In this document: positions 53,601 to 60,793 of the stretch, one piece after another | Position numbering within the stretch: the first letter of the stretch is position 1 | Layout: each line of letters opens with the position of its first letter | DNA from: Paucibacter sp. TC2R-5 | Lineage (GTDB): Bacteria > Pseudomonadota > Gammaproteobacteria > Burkholderiales > Burkholderiaceae_C | Assembly (NCBI RefSeq): GCF_025717605.1 | Contig: NZ_JAJIRQ010000003.1 | Coordinates: 434,001 to 498,000, forward strand | DNA: 64,000 nucleotides | Reading direction: 5' to 3' | Program-made: the position numbers and the translations under genes | The notes under the pieces: generated by a model | Told to the model about the DNA's origin: nothing | Database searches by the model: none | What the model saw: only the letters and a program-made list of their open reading frames with translations

Positions 53601-56087
53601 CGCTGGCGCCGTAGCGGCCAAATCATTGGTCCAGCGGCCAGCCAGATCTACGCTCACACCTTCGGCCAATTTCAAAGCGCCGGAAGCCTCCAGACTCAGA
53701 GAGCCGCCAGGGCTTGTGACGCCGGCATTCAGGCCAACATCACCGCCCTTGACCAAAGCACCACCAATGATCAGATTGGATTGCTTGGCGCTCAGTGCCA
53801 GACTGCCGCCCGGCGCCAATTGGACAGGCTTGGCGACCTCCGCATTGCCCAAAGTAGCCGCCGAGAAACGCGAAAAACCAGCCTTGCCCAAGGCCGCCAA
53901 GTCAAGATCGAATTCGGTCGTCAGCAGCCGCTGATCCGCCTGACCGAGGTCAAAGGCCTGGCCAGCTACGGGGGCTTGTGCCGCCAACGTGGCCTGACCT
54001 CCCACCACCAACTTGCCATAAAGGCCGGTGTCGCCGCTTGCCTTGATCTGCAACTGCCCACCCTGCGGGTAAGCTTTGGGGCTGGGCTCGCGTTCATAGT
54101 TGACAACAACCGTGGCATTCGGGTCGACGCGCAGATCAGCTTTGACGCTTGGGTCGCGTTGATAGATACCGACCTGCGTCTTGCCACTGAGTTCGCCTTG
54201 TTGCACCAGAATCGGCGCATTGAAGCTGACCGTACCGGCACTGCTGCCGCGCCGGTAGCCGGCTTCATAACTGGCCTGGCTGTCGGTCTGCCGAATGATG
54301 CCGGTATAGAGCGTGCCGGCCGCAGCCGAGCCGATGTCAACCAACTTGTCATTCAGCAGCATTTGGCTGGTGTTGACATAGCCGGGCAGATAGTCGACGT
54401 AGCCGCCATCCACATTGATCTTGCTACCGGGCCGCTGAATGATCGCACTGCCGGCGCTAAGGCTGACGGTGCCGCCGCCAGCATTGACCTCACCCAGGCT
54501 TTGATTGACCAGGCCAAGCCACCCTGACACATTGGCGATACCCGTGCCCTTGCGGATATCGATATAGGCCTTGCTTGCATACAAGGGCGAATCGCGCAGC
54601 ACGACGTTGTCGGCCAATTCGGTGCCGCGCAGATCGACCTCGATGACATTGCTGGCCATAGCCAACTTCGTGCCACTGCTGCCGGACACATCGATCACGC
54701 TGCCCGGCGCCAAATCCACGCGCACTTGCTCGGCCCTGGGGTCAAGCACGCCGCCAGGATCGTTCGGATTGGGGTTGAGCAGGCGGGCGGTCAGCGCCAC
54801 ATCGCCGCCCGGCGCCACGATGGCCGCGTTGGCCTCGACCCGGATGTCCAAACCATCGATCTTGACGCTGGACTTGTTGAACTTTGTCGCGGCGGTAATG
54901 CCCGCGCCGTCGCTGCCATCCGCCAAGACCTGCGTGACGCTGCCGGCACCCATGACCAGCGGGCCGGTACGCGAGGCCGCATAGTCCACGCCATTGCTGC
55001 TCAATACCGCTTGATCGCGCGCCAACAGGTAAATCGAGCCATTCAAATTGACCGAGGTGCTGGCCGACACCATGCCTTTTTGGTTGACCGCGTAACCGAT
55101 CATCGTGGCGTTGCCGCGGCCCACATTGATCGTGCCGCTGCTGCCATTGACGACCGCCCGGTCGCCCAACTCCGGCGTGCCCTTCAAATCATCATTGGCA
55201 ACCTCGACCAAGAGGCCGCGCAAGCTGGTACCGGTATCAGTCGTCTTGGGCGCCGCCAAATAGACCTTGCTGCCTGCCGCCAGCATCACCTGACCATCGG
55301 GCGCGCTCAAGCTGCCGCTATTACTGACTTGCGGGCCCGCCAGCATCAACAAACCACCTTTGGTTGCCGTCAACGCCGCACCATCCTCGGTCACCACCGC
55401 GCCCGCCACTCGGCCACGGCTGGCGTCCATCGCCAACACCGGCGCAGCACTGGGCTGCAACAGGCCCAAGGTGACGCGGTTCTCGTCAAACTTCAGGCTA
55501 CTCGCGATCAGGCTGTTGACATTGACCGTGCCACCCTTGCCAAAGACGATGCCGTTCGGGTTGTAAAGATAGACCCGGCCAGTTGCAGTCATCACCCCCT
55601 CGATGACGGTCTTGTCCTGGAACGCCCCACCCTCAACCTTGTTCAGCAATACGGCGTTAGCCGAGGGCTGAACGATGTCGAGGCGGGCCTTGGCGCCAAT
55701 GTCAAAGCTCTTCCAATCGACGATGTTGACGGCATCTTTTTGCGTCAGGGTCTTGGTGCTAACACCTGCATTCACCGTCACCGATGAAAGGACGACCGGT
55801 GTGCCGGTCTTCTGAGTATTCCCCAAGGGCAAGGCATTGACGGGAACTTTGGGCAGGGTCTGCGCCACAGCCTGCGTACAGGGCAGCAAATTTGCCGCCA
55901 TCAAAACGGCCACACTGGCCAAGCCAAACAGGCGAACCCGGTCAGCCAGTTGCTGAACTTGCTGCTTCCTGGCCGCCCGGCGGCCGCGTAAGCACTGGCG
56001 CAAGGTCGCCGCCGCTTTGCGGCGCGAAATGCGACCTGATGGCAGCATAGCGGGCAGCACGAAAGGCAGGAAAGATCTGACGTCCAT
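44607..56087 (-). CDS. Giant two-partner-secretion exoprotein (filamentous-haemagglutinin family)
   Basis: Very large secreted/adhesin protein, 3826 residues from the ATG at 56087; a TTG at 56096 is possible and would overlap the transporter stop. A long, Arg-rich N-terminal leader (extended signal type) ends at VAQTLPK. The TPS domain follows (residues about 80-210: NIVDWKSFDIGAKARLDIVQ, NKVEGGAF, TGRVYLYNPNGIVFGKGGTV) and carries the NPNGI hallmark. The rest is a beta-helix of repeated Gly/Ser/Ala strands, as in FhaB-like proteins. Near the C-terminus (from DNA 45866) is a tandem 48-residue repeat, and the very end is charged (CEEKKKNKK). Gene order with the FhaC-type partner at 56093 is standard. 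Confidence 0.93.
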   Translation of the reverse strand: MDVRSFLPFVLPAMLPSGRISRRKAAATLRQCLRGRRAARKQQVQQLADRVRLFGLASVAVLMAANLLPCTQAVAQTLPKVPVNALPLGNTQKTGTPVVLSSVTVNAGVSTKTLTQKDAVNIVDWKSFDIGAKARLDIVQPSANAVLLNKVEGGAFQDKTVIEGVMTATGRVYLYNPNGIVFGKGGTVNVNSLIASSLKFDENRVTLGLLQPSAAPVLAMDASRGRVAGAVVTEDGAALTATKGGLLMLAGPQVSNSGSLSAPDGQVMLAAGSKVYLAAPKTTDTGTSLRGLLVEVANDDLKGTPELGDRAVVNGSSGTINVGRGNATMIGYAVNQKGMVSASTSVNLNGSIYLLARDQAVLSSNGVDYAASRTGPLVMGAGSVTQVLADGSDGAGITAATKFNKSSVKIDGLDIRVEANAAIVAPGGDVALTARLLNPNPNDPGGVLDPRAEQVRVDLAPGSVIDVSGSSGTKLAMASNVIEVDLRGTELADNVVLRDSPLYASKAYIDIRKGTGIANVSGWLGLVNQSLGEVNAGGGTVSLSAGSAIIQRPGSKINVDGGYVDYLPGYVNTSQMLLNDKLVDIGSAAAGTLYTGIIRQTDSQASYEAGYRRGSSAGTVSFNAPILVQQGELSGKTQVGIYQRDPSVKADLRVDPNATVVVNYEREPSPKAYPQGGQLQIKASGDTGLYGKLVVGGQATLAAQAPVAGQAFDLGQADQRLLTTEFDLDLAALGKAGFSRFSAATLGNAEVAKPVQLAPGGSLALSAKQSNLIIGGALVKGGDVGLNAGVTSPGGSLSLEASGALKLAEGVSVDLAGRWTNDLAATAPALDAAGNPMTPLLLKGGTFSSTADNLLVVGNKFSVDVSAGAWMNKAGILRQGSAGSIAFGDPKVKGTQILRLGSDLKLSAYGFASGGSLSLLGRNIWLGKGQSNISGDDVSLSPEFFQQGGFSNYSLIAHGNLTVLAGNVISPKALSWQLASAASELPSAAMSRVAAPVLLDLASAGAVRPSTDLSLRADFNLSQKPFSTGLISVDAGAQVLMDPAAKLGLLAGQGIKVQGTLNAPAGQISLLLDQSSATDSYVWLGPKAKLLANGSRERLFTGGDGISSGDLLAGGSITIGSVKDGGIFSALNGYIVAEKGAELSVDGISARDLSFRAAGAVTSPELVSSAGGRIDMRASSGLLFDGSLSGSAGGANSRGGSLTVALEGEGSEERTVSTRPDGSGKPTAFVTTDYFPVQLTLSSKAPASGVVPTVLVAGQPIFDAKNHLLGTGSSGSNSRLINQGWITASSFSAGGFGRLNFKSSDTLNFDLGRASLSLSAADSLVLNAPNLLADRNIDLTSATLPAGYSLNLNAAFVQLGSTELNRQQPLLPLQQVVTQAADDIKKIDRTALKPVDPISGNAFLKVSAGTIDLIGNSALQGFHSADLVAREDIRLTGMKQAAGYVSGSLTMAGQLSLSSAQTYPTTLSDFMLKVAPVLGERESGTLTFASSNKAGNSAPAVLSAGGSVSAIATHIIQAGRLVAPFGSISLGNLDAGFDPVLTQDLEYRDGSVTSVAGVGVVPLGSVNNGSVPNASSWDAVLADGTVVSLKQNPQGASAYATDRVLPSKAIASHATAINASRGALLDLSGGGSLYAYGFTPGKGGSKDVLDSSKTFAINPNFSGSVAPIDASYGDGGLQAGDRIYLSASPGLPAGYYTLLPAHYALLPGGYSVSQAASSSRDMLASNNTTLADGSMLVAGKLSSAANSRSQGFVLSSGKVVRSKSAFDAFDASSYFKAKALANGLAVPELPVDGGHLMFESNGLTGTALNFDSRILLGKADGGRAGIADISAPDIEVVSIAGVGARNGVRLVAGKLNDLGADSLLLGGLRNAGPNGLNLNVGATNVTLDNDAQHPLLGSDILLSANQAINLNVGASLQASTAPERAPQDLTVSGSSALLRASGAGAVQVTSSSGQSGKSSINLASGSTVAAAGSAYFDAARISLDGDLLVSRGGALGFGATSISLGSQFPSGLAADGGLLLSNQKLSDLGSLSQLSFNSYGNNIGLYGDVQLGSATLDQLSFKAAGLQNHGGTANFMAGAVLFDGAAAVQTVGAEKTGSLTVQAKAIAIGSQSFALRDFADVSLNAQSQIFATGHGGQLSTEGNLLMAAGRFSAMAASDAEFNAGGDMRLAQVANPLAPVAAPGLGAKLSFVGTNITSNALITAPSGTVAMRADDILDVRSGTISSAGLGLGFGSAKVATPGGTISLQGGRVKLGSAATLDVSATAAAAGSLLVGAARQVQLDGTLKGNASALVGGDLPAQGQFVMHAPDAGAGGEFGQLNRKLNETGFTESRQFNFAQGDVRLEGKDKVIARSLLIAADNGNILLGGDALLDASGPKGGSIELYATNADASANRGQVILSGDVSLRAKATKTPLGDAGSVGNGGRVVIGSSNRDGSAAGSMNGGASIHLDGGSIDVAGIRAVIDGVDGADRNGSVTLRAPQLANGQDVAVASLKTNIKNSRTTEIEGFKVYQASTVSANADSTSNLDAGNTGQMYLDAGRFASAGVAVLDRLKAGDVKLRPGIEVRSLAGDNTGDLTVSVNEFAAKAVDRGWNLNEWRFEGQPIELTLRAAGNLNVLGSISDGFVKPSDDKLSMPNWALDSAASSSLRLIGGGDFTSANPMAVNASLTRGDVHLGFADRSPTSAAPLKNTDAPVSLLRTGTGRIDIASGRDVTLDMAKFYVKGGSDLDTKGTPLIYDKLLPGAGDDTGRYKVSVYGATIYTGGVADLSASALAPLNQLNIHYGAAAGTLSPAVFARDGGAITMAAERDVVGPHNLGADWYYRNQGTAAEYQKKIDRTTGQEVDDLTKLITPAVAGSIVLLPRTVSPLVNNWLFRQGRSQLDAEGNTVFESLADGSKLSSAWWARPDYFNQGLATLGGGDLSVRAGRNVSDLPASVATSAYMPVNKLAGQAALQEQGGGDLLVQAGATIQGGAFYVQKGLGRLSAQGSISGGPSSSFVDPSKDPANQLIPVTPLKPVLALGDARFELTAGQDLAIEASYNPMMTEQSGINSGVVKDDPKHPLEQFTPLFDARWEAISPAGQYPEAIAFRKNYAQFSNFSTYGTSSAVNLLAMGGDVLLSNDIAALASPKTSIGMAKDAVNVDGVGNLLDDASIPFQRLYSLAPAEFKAVAASGNLATNNGFVVAPRSNGQLELIAAKSLTLNTGANGAIRMLDNDPQAMTRMDAPRILSGSDLSVLTGFSVAGQNADGIASHKAGQLHAGDSQPVRLIAATGDLVGDVGAALTIRLPKAAEILAGRDIKDLGLNIQQNSASDVTRVSAGRDFVDSTTAVNSLVTHVFTGPGQVDLSAGRHVDLGNANGLVTRGNLENAYLPEGGAGLQVMAGGGRLDYAAYVAKANLYGSAYDVESKADREALAKFVRGFKPTLAEAASSELVWAAFRDLDSDKQAQFLAVNPAVADREALAKFVHGLKPTLAATAPIELIWGAFRDLDIDKQTQFLAAHQGVAARLAASAKQLNQALTSGDTEALKASFFARVVETSKLGQKDKDNQVIKSSLKVFDGLIASLLPGAASSSGGDISLFASQVKTEQGGAIDLLAPAGSVFAGLTQGVANKKASEQGIFTIRGGAERALVKNDFLVNQGRVFTVGGGDITLASQAGNIDAGRGAKTASSAPPPLITIDPNGNIKVDVSGSIAGSGIATLKTRDDQPNSDVFAVAPRGIFDAGDAGVRSTGAVLVVAPVVLNAGNISASGAVTGAQVAVAAPSLGSVAAPANSTPKDDDVAKAAVSAAAGNLALTVDALGYGPDETECRDANGNSTGSDCEEKKKNKK
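45579..45866 (-). repeat. Tandem duplication of a 144-bp unit inside the giant exoprotein gene
   Basis: Two adjacent 144-bp units (45866-45723 and 45722-45579) each encode 48 residues beginning DREALAKFV and containing KPTLA, AFRDLD, DKQ and QFLA. By eye, 34 of 48 residues are identical. The unit is charged and helical (Lys, Asp, Gln-rich), unlike the surrounding beta-helix. This is a recent or maintained tandem duplication. Confidence 0.85.
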
Positions 56088-56092
56088 GGCGA

Positions 56093-57754
56093 TCAAAAAG
56101 CAAGGACGGCACGCGCGTGCACGCGGACTGAATGGGCGGAAGTAGTGTCACCATCAATCAGTGCCGATGCCGCATCCAGATCCAGCGCCACACCACCGGG
56201 CGCGCTCAAGCGCAGGCCAACACCAATCCCCGCCAAGGAATACTGCCCCGGTTGCGGCGCCACTGCCCGCAAGGTCGTCAAGCGCGCCACATCCAGGAAG
56301 GCCAAGCCCCCCAAACGCCAGGCCGATCCAACACCGGCCGGGCTGTATTGCGGCGTGCGCAGCTCAAAGCTGGCATGCAAGCCCATATCGCCGGCGCGCT
56401 CACCCTCAAGATAGCCGCGTACGCTGTCGGCTCCGCCGGCCGACATCTGCTCGCTGGGCAATAGCGGCCCGCTGGCCAATTGGAAATCAAGCCTGCCGAG
56501 CAAACCCCAGCCCTGCCAGCCATCGTTGTGCCTCAGACCACCGCGAAACGCTACAAAACTGGCCGACGCCCCTTTGCGCTTTGCGTCGAATTCGGCATCG
56601 CTGGTACCACCCAAACGCCGCATACCCAGCGCCGTAGAAAGATCAATGCTGCTGCTGCGCTCGGGGCCAAACAGATTGAGCGAGTAGCCGGCCGCCATTG
56701 ACATATAGGACACCGGCGAAGCAATGCCGCTGCCATCCGCCAATTTGGTGGTTTGACGGATATCTTTGTAGTCGAAGCCGGCGGACAGCGATTGCGCGGT
56801 TTCGCTGCTGCCCTTGAGCGGCATCGAGTAGCGCATACCCATCGTGTCCGAGTCGCCCAGCAGCCCCATGCCCGGTGCGTTGGCAAGGCTGGCGAAGACA
56901 CTGCGTGAACGCACGCCATAGATCGACAAGGCATCGTTGGCTCGGCCAGTCGGCATCACATAGGTCAGCGCCGCCACCTTGGCGTCCCCGGTACGTTCCG
57001 GCGAGGTTTGCAAGGTCAAGCTGACACTGTGGCCGAGTTGCCAAAGATTGTCGTAACGCAAGCTACCCATCAGGCGGGAAGCCGTGGTGTTAGGCGTTTG
57101 GCGGTTATTCAGCTCAACGCTGCCATGCAGCGGCAGTTGATCTTCCACATCCAGTTGCACCTCGACCGTACCAGGCAAAAGCCCAGCCTTCAAGACCGGG
57201 GTGACGCGCGCGTCGGGGCGCCGATTGACGAGCGCAAGCTGATCTTGAATGGTCTTGAAATTGGGCACATTGCCTGCCGCCAACTCAGGCACGCCGGCCT
57301 TGATATCGCTGGGCAGGGTGTATGCGGCACCGGCAACTTTGAGCCGCTCGACCACCGCTTCAACCACCTGCAGCGACACTTCGCCGGAATCCACCGCCTG
57401 ATCGGGAATCGACACCAGCACGGTCAAATAGCCGGCATCGTGATAGCTCTTTTCCAGCGCAGCGCGGGCGGCTTCGACATCGCGGATATTCTTGCCCACA
57501 CCCAGAAAAGGCGTTACCGCCGCCTCGATCTCCAAGGGCTTCAACACACTATTGCCCGCCACCACATACTGGTACACATCGAATACAGGCAATTTGGCCG
57601 ACTCATCCTTGGCCACCGGCGCGCGTGACTGCGCCGATGACTCAGCGGCAACGGTCGCACCCGCCATCAAACCCAGGCCTGCAGCCAGGGCGAACATGGT
57701 CTTCAAAGTATGGAGCGAAGGCGAGCAAACAATGCGCCGAGTCAAATCAGTCAT
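56093..57754 (-). CDS. Two-partner-secretion outer-membrane transporter (FhaC/ShlB/HecB family), TPS-1
   Basis: Outer-membrane Omp85-type exporter of 553 residues for the giant exoprotein. Signal sequence (LKTMFALAAGLGLMAGATVA) gives cleavage near AAESS. Two POTRA-like domains follow (residues about 55-130 and 130-205: FDVYQYVVAGNSVLKPLEIE; YHDAGYLTVLVSIPDQAVDS), then the 16-strand barrel. The conserved motif is SVRGYLEGERAGDMG (residues about 440-455). It ends in Phe (VHARAVLAF). The stop lies 5 bases before the exoprotein start, consistent with a coupled pair. Confidence 0.93.
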   Translation of the reverse strand: MTDLTRRIVCSPSLHTLKTMFALAAGLGLMAGATVAAESSAQSRAPVAKDESAKLPVFDVYQYVVAGNSVLKPLEIEAAVTPFLGVGKNIRDVEAARAALEKSYHDAGYLTVLVSIPDQAVDSGEVSLQVVEAVVERLKVAGAAYTLPSDIKAGVPELAAGNVPNFKTIQDQLALVNRRPDARVTPVLKAGLLPGTVEVQLDVEDQLPLHGSVELNNRQTPNTTASRLMGSLRYDNLWQLGHSVSLTLQTSPERTGDAKVAALTYVMPTGRANDALSIYGVRSRSVFASLANAPGMGLLGDSDTMGMRYSMPLKGSSETAQSLSAGFDYKDIRQTTKLADGSGIASPVSYMSMAAGYSLNLFGPERSSSIDLSTALGMRRLGGTSDAEFDAKRKGASASFVAFRGGLRHNDGWQGWGLLGRLDFQLASGPLLPSEQMSAGGADSVRGYLEGERAGDMGLHASFELRTPQYSPAGVGSAWRLGGLAFLDVARLTTLRAVAPQPGQYSLAGIGVGLRLSAPGGVALDLDAASALIDGDTTSAHSVRVHARAVLAF

Positions 57755-57821
57755 GGGAAGAGAATGTAAAAAATAGGTATGACATGCGCATGAAAACCGC
57801 CGGGCACCCGATCAATGCCTC

Positions 57822-57863
57822 CAAAAAAAGAAGGGCAGGCCCCTCCAGAGGAGGCGCCTGCCC
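57822..57863 (-). terminator. Intrinsic terminator of the PstS-like gene
   Basis: On the minus strand GGGCAGGC and GCCTGCCC form the outer stem, with inner CCTCC/GGAGG pairing, followed by TTCTTTTTTTGG. It lies about 50 bases past the stop of the PstS-like gene. A second hairpin (AACGGGTG, loop CGAA, CACCCGTT; 57885-57904) lies between it and the stop. Together they probably insulate the PstS-like gene from the TPS genes. Confidence 0.8.
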
Positions 57864-57910
57864 TGTTCAGACCCGGTCCGGGTCAACGGGTGCGAACACC
57901 CGTTTTCAAA

Positions 57911-59395
57911 TTACAGCTTGCTGATAGGCGAGCAGTTGTTGTCGCCAGCGCGCTTGGCCTTGGCTTGCACTGCTGCGTTGAAGCCGTCGAAGTAGGCGAG
58001 GCCGCCATTCAACTGAGCCGAGCTCTTGAAGCCGTCGATCACAGCCTTAGCCAGAGCAGCCTTCTCAGGGGCCTTGGCCATGGCCTTGGTCACGGTGTAG
58101 GCATAGCTGGTCACAGCGAATGGGTACTCGCCCTTGATCAGGCCGGTACGCGAATCAACAGCGCCGCCATAGTAAGTTGGGCTGATGCCGTCGATCTTGA
58201 CGAAGTTGGCCTTGTTAGCCGCGATTTGGCCGCCACCGCCGACGTTCAACACGCCGATGGCGTAGTCGGTCGTCGAAGCAGTTGCGTCCTTGACGTTTTG
58301 CGACACGGAAGCCGACAGGATTTTCAGCAGATCTGTCGAGTCAGCCTTTTCCACGATGGCCAAGCCGCCACCCAAGCCACCGGCCTTGGCCACAGCCTGG
58401 TCAACGCTCTTGGCAACCAGTTGCCTGCCGTTGCCACCGCACTGACCATTGACGAAGAAGATGTTCGAAGCAGCCTGTGTGCCCGACAGGTCGTCACGAC
58501 GAGCCAAAGTCAAAGGAGCTGTCAAAGCGCTATTGCCAGTCAAAGCAGCCAGCGACTTGATGGCGCCAGTCTTGCTCACCAAGCTGGCATATTCAGCCTT
58601 GGTGATAGAAGGCTGGTCGGCAGCAGCGGTGCTGCCAACAGTCAGGCCGTTCTTGGCTTGCAAGGCGGTGTACAAAGGCCAAGAGACATTCACGCCGAAA
58701 GATTGCGAGAACAGCGGTGTACCTGTCAAGTCAGAAGCCTTGCCCTTGGCCGCTGCGTCATACACGGCATACAGCTCTTGAGCGCGCACGTCGGAGATGG
58801 CGACATCGGCTTGCTGAGCAGCGTGCGATGTGCAAGTCACTGCGGGAGCTGCATCGGTACCTGCTTTCACTTCAGGAACGACGCTGCCGTCGGTGTCGGT
58901 GAAGCCAGGGATAGCCACGGTTGTGGAGCACAGGGCGTTGGCGACGTTCTTGGTCGAACCCACGGTTACAACGTCGGCTTCAGCGATCAGCGCTGGCTTG
59001 CCATACAACTGCGAGACACCGGCAGCGGAACCGTTGTTGAAGTTGTAGATGGCCAGCAAAGGCTTGGACGTACCACCGGTCAAAGCGGCCTTGGACATGC
59101 CGAAGAACGCGACGACGTTGCCGCGCTTGCCGGAGACGCTGCCTTGGTCATTGATCTTGACGACGTTGGACACCGAGGTGTCGAACAGATTGTTGATCAA
59201 AGTGGTTGTGTTGGACTTCAAGGTCGAAGCGCCGCCGATGAAGATGGTCTGGCCAACGGCGCAGTTCTTCACGAAGGTCTGAGCCGTAGCCTGGTCAACG
59301 ACGGCTGGGCAGGTCAAAGGAGTCACGGCGGCGAACGAAGCGGCCGAGCAGACAGCCAGGCAAGCGCCGGCGATGAGGTTTTGCTTGATGTTCAT
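57911..59395 (-). CDS. PstS-like periplasmic substrate-binding protein
   Basis: A 494-residue exported protein with a PstS/phosphate-binding-like plan. Signal peptide MNIKQNLIAGACLAVCSAAS and FAA, with no lipobox. The N-terminal half has FIGGASTLKSNTTTLINNLF, where a PstS-type GAGAT/S phosphate loop would be, and VSNVVKINDQGSVSGKRGNV. The C-terminal half has ISPTYYGGAVDSRTGLIKGE and YPFAVTSYAYTVTKAMAKAP, which is a typical PstS-family closing segment. It is longer than PstS (about 350) and carries several Cys. The start has no evident ribosome site. It sits between the LuxR-type gene and the TPS genes, ends at its own terminator, and may bind an extracellular ligand or act as a secreted matrix protein. 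Confidence 0.78.
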   Translation of the reverse strand: MNIKQNLIAGACLAVCSAASFAAVTPLTCPAVVDQATAQTFVKNCAVGQTIFIGGASTLKSNTTTLINNLFDTSVSNVVKINDQGSVSGKRGNVVAFFGMSKAALTGGTSKPLLAIYNFNNGSAAGVSQLYGKPALIAEADVVTVGSTKNVANALCSTTVAIPGFTDTDGSVVPEVKAGTDAAPAVTCTSHAAQQADVAISDVRAQELYAVYDAAAKGKASDLTGTPLFSQSFGVNVSWPLYTALQAKNGLTVGSTAAADQPSITKAEYASLVSKTGAIKSLAALTGNSALTAPLTLARRDDLSGTQAASNIFFVNGQCGGNGRQLVAKSVDQAVAKAGGLGGGLAIVEKADSTDLLKILSASVSQNVKDATASTTDYAIGVLNVGGGGQIAANKANFVKIDGISPTYYGGAVDSRTGLIKGEYPFAVTSYAYTVTKAMAKAPEKAALAKAVIDGFKSSAQLNGGLAYFDGFNAAVQAKAKRAGDNNCSPISKL

Positions 59396-59699
59396 GATGA
59401 TGTGGGTGAGTTTGTTAGTGAAAGCAAACGGATGGAAACTTGCTGTTGCGGTGAGCACCTCGATTGCCCTCGAGGCCCTCTCCTGAGCCAACACCCTCTA
59501 GCCCAAGATGGTGGCCCTAACTTTGAAAGTCATCTGGTCAAGAGCAGATTGCGCTGCCGCGTTCTACGCCACAGCTTTTGCGAATTGCTCGAACAGTCGC
59601 TTTCAACATTCGAGACTTTATTCACGCAATGCGACAGGCATATACATGGTTCTTGGCTTTGGATGAGCGCTTCGGCTCATCAACGGTGAGCCGAACAGA
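59396..59699. promoter_or_regulatory. 304-base upstream region of the PstS-like gene
   Basis: No gene. A 6-bp hairpin (CCTCGA ... TCGAGG) lies at 59458-59475. The region between this hairpin and the gene start has a long leader without a Shine-Dalgarno, consistent with its own promoter and a structured 5' end. A specific promoter box could not be fixed by eye. Confidence 0.35.
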
Positions 59700-60557
59700 T
59701 CAGTCTTGTGCCGCCATGCGCAAGCCCTTGGGCTCGGCAGCTTGTTTGATATCCGCACTAGGAGCAAGCAGCTTCAATTCATTCGACCGAGCCAGTGCCT
59801 GAACCCGGTTATGCACATTGAGCTTGCGATAAATTTTTTGAAGGTGGTTCTTTACCGTCAAGGCGCTGAGTTCGAGAATCATGCCGATTTCGAAGTTAGT
59901 CTTGCCCTTGACGGCATAACTCAAGACCTCAAGCTCTCGCGCCGAAAGCGCCAAGGTCGGGCCAGCCGCAGCACTCGAGCCCGCGCGGTTGGCGAGCACG
60001 CGCAGGAAAGCCATATGCAAATAGGGCAACATCAAAAACAAGAAATAGTCATGGCGCTCGGTGGGCGGGCCATCCAACTCGAACAAGGCAAAAAAGGTCG
60101 AGCCACCGGGCAAGCAATCGCTGCCGTGCACCAGCACATTGCTTAATCGCTGCCGCCTCATCTCCCGTCGCAACTGCGCAAGGCCAAGGCCCTGCAACTC
60201 AATGTTCTGATGCTGGCCCGCATGCCCAGCGTCAGCAACGCTTGCGTCTATATGCAGGGACAGCCGCCCCACCTGTCTGCAATACTGGGCCAATTGCAGG
60301 CTCAGCCCGTCAAGCGGATTGCACAAACGCTCCAATTCGACGGGATCACGCACCAGGCTGTTCAGGCATTCGACATGGGTGACCTGCTCCTCCCGGTCGA
60401 ATTTGAGGCAGACCATGATGCCATGGGGCAAGACGCCTCGCAGGCCGCCTTGGCACCAGATGAACATCTGGCGCAAGACCCGCACCTGCGCGCCCGCTTC
60501 GATCGCGCGCACCAATCGTTCCTGCTCCAATCTACTGAGGATGACCAGTTCTTGCAT
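59700..60557 (-). CDS. LuxR-type transcriptional regulator, EpsA-like (paralogue)
   Basis: A 285-residue regulator from the start at 60557 (MQELVILSRLEQERLVRAIE). The C-terminal LuxR helix-turn-helix is clear: LSARELEVLSYAVKGKTNFE, then LELSALTVKNHLQKIYRKLN and HNRVQALARSNELK. The N-terminal 200 residues align by eye with the protein at 15907-16758 (QMFIWCQGGLRGVLPHGIMV corresponds to QFFVWTQSNLQLLIPHQVAI), so the two are paralogues. EpsA relatives regulate exopolysaccharide, which fits the surface genes around it. It is the obvious candidate regulator of the secretion supercluster. The start is uncertain, as no ribosome site is evident. Confidence 0.88.
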   Translation of the reverse strand: MQELVILSRLEQERLVRAIEAGAQVRVLRQMFIWCQGGLRGVLPHGIMVCLKFDREEQVTHVECLNSLVRDPVELERLCNPLDGLSLQLAQYCRQVGRLSLHIDASVADAGHAGQHQNIELQGLGLAQLRREMRRQRLSNVLVHGSDCLPGGSTFFALFELDGPPTERHDYFLFLMLPYLHMAFLRVLANRAGSSAAAGPTLALSARELEVLSYAVKGKTNFEIGMILELSALTVKNHLQKIYRKLNVHNRVQALARSNELKLLAPSADIKQAAEPKGLRMAAQD

Positions 60558-60767
60558 GCATGTCCATATATAGAAATCGCGCGCAGCAAAGCATCGCAAT
60601 GGCAGGATCAAACAGCCCGGAAAACGACTGTGACCTTGCAGCTTGCAGGGGTGCATTCCCCAAACGAGTAGATGCCGACTGCGGGCAAGCAGTCAGCATC
60701 AAAAGGCAAGCGAAGCCGTACTTCGGGCAGGAAGAACGCTTCGCACTCTCGCAGATCAAATCCAGGC

Positions 60768-60783
60768 CCCGCCTTGCGGCGGG
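60768..60783 (-). terminator. Hairpin after the curlin-like gene
   Basis: CCCGCC pairs with GGCGGG over a four-base loop, 10 bases past the stop of the curlin-like gene. Only a weak T-rich stretch follows, so termination may be partial. The rest of the 236-base gap before the LuxR-type gene shows no gene. Confidence 0.45.
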
Positions 60784-60793
60784 ACTGACTGAA

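Noticed and set aside
57815-59689. 624-residue open frame on the plus strand
   Set aside because: Antisense to the PstS-like gene; His/Gln/Ser-rich with no domains.
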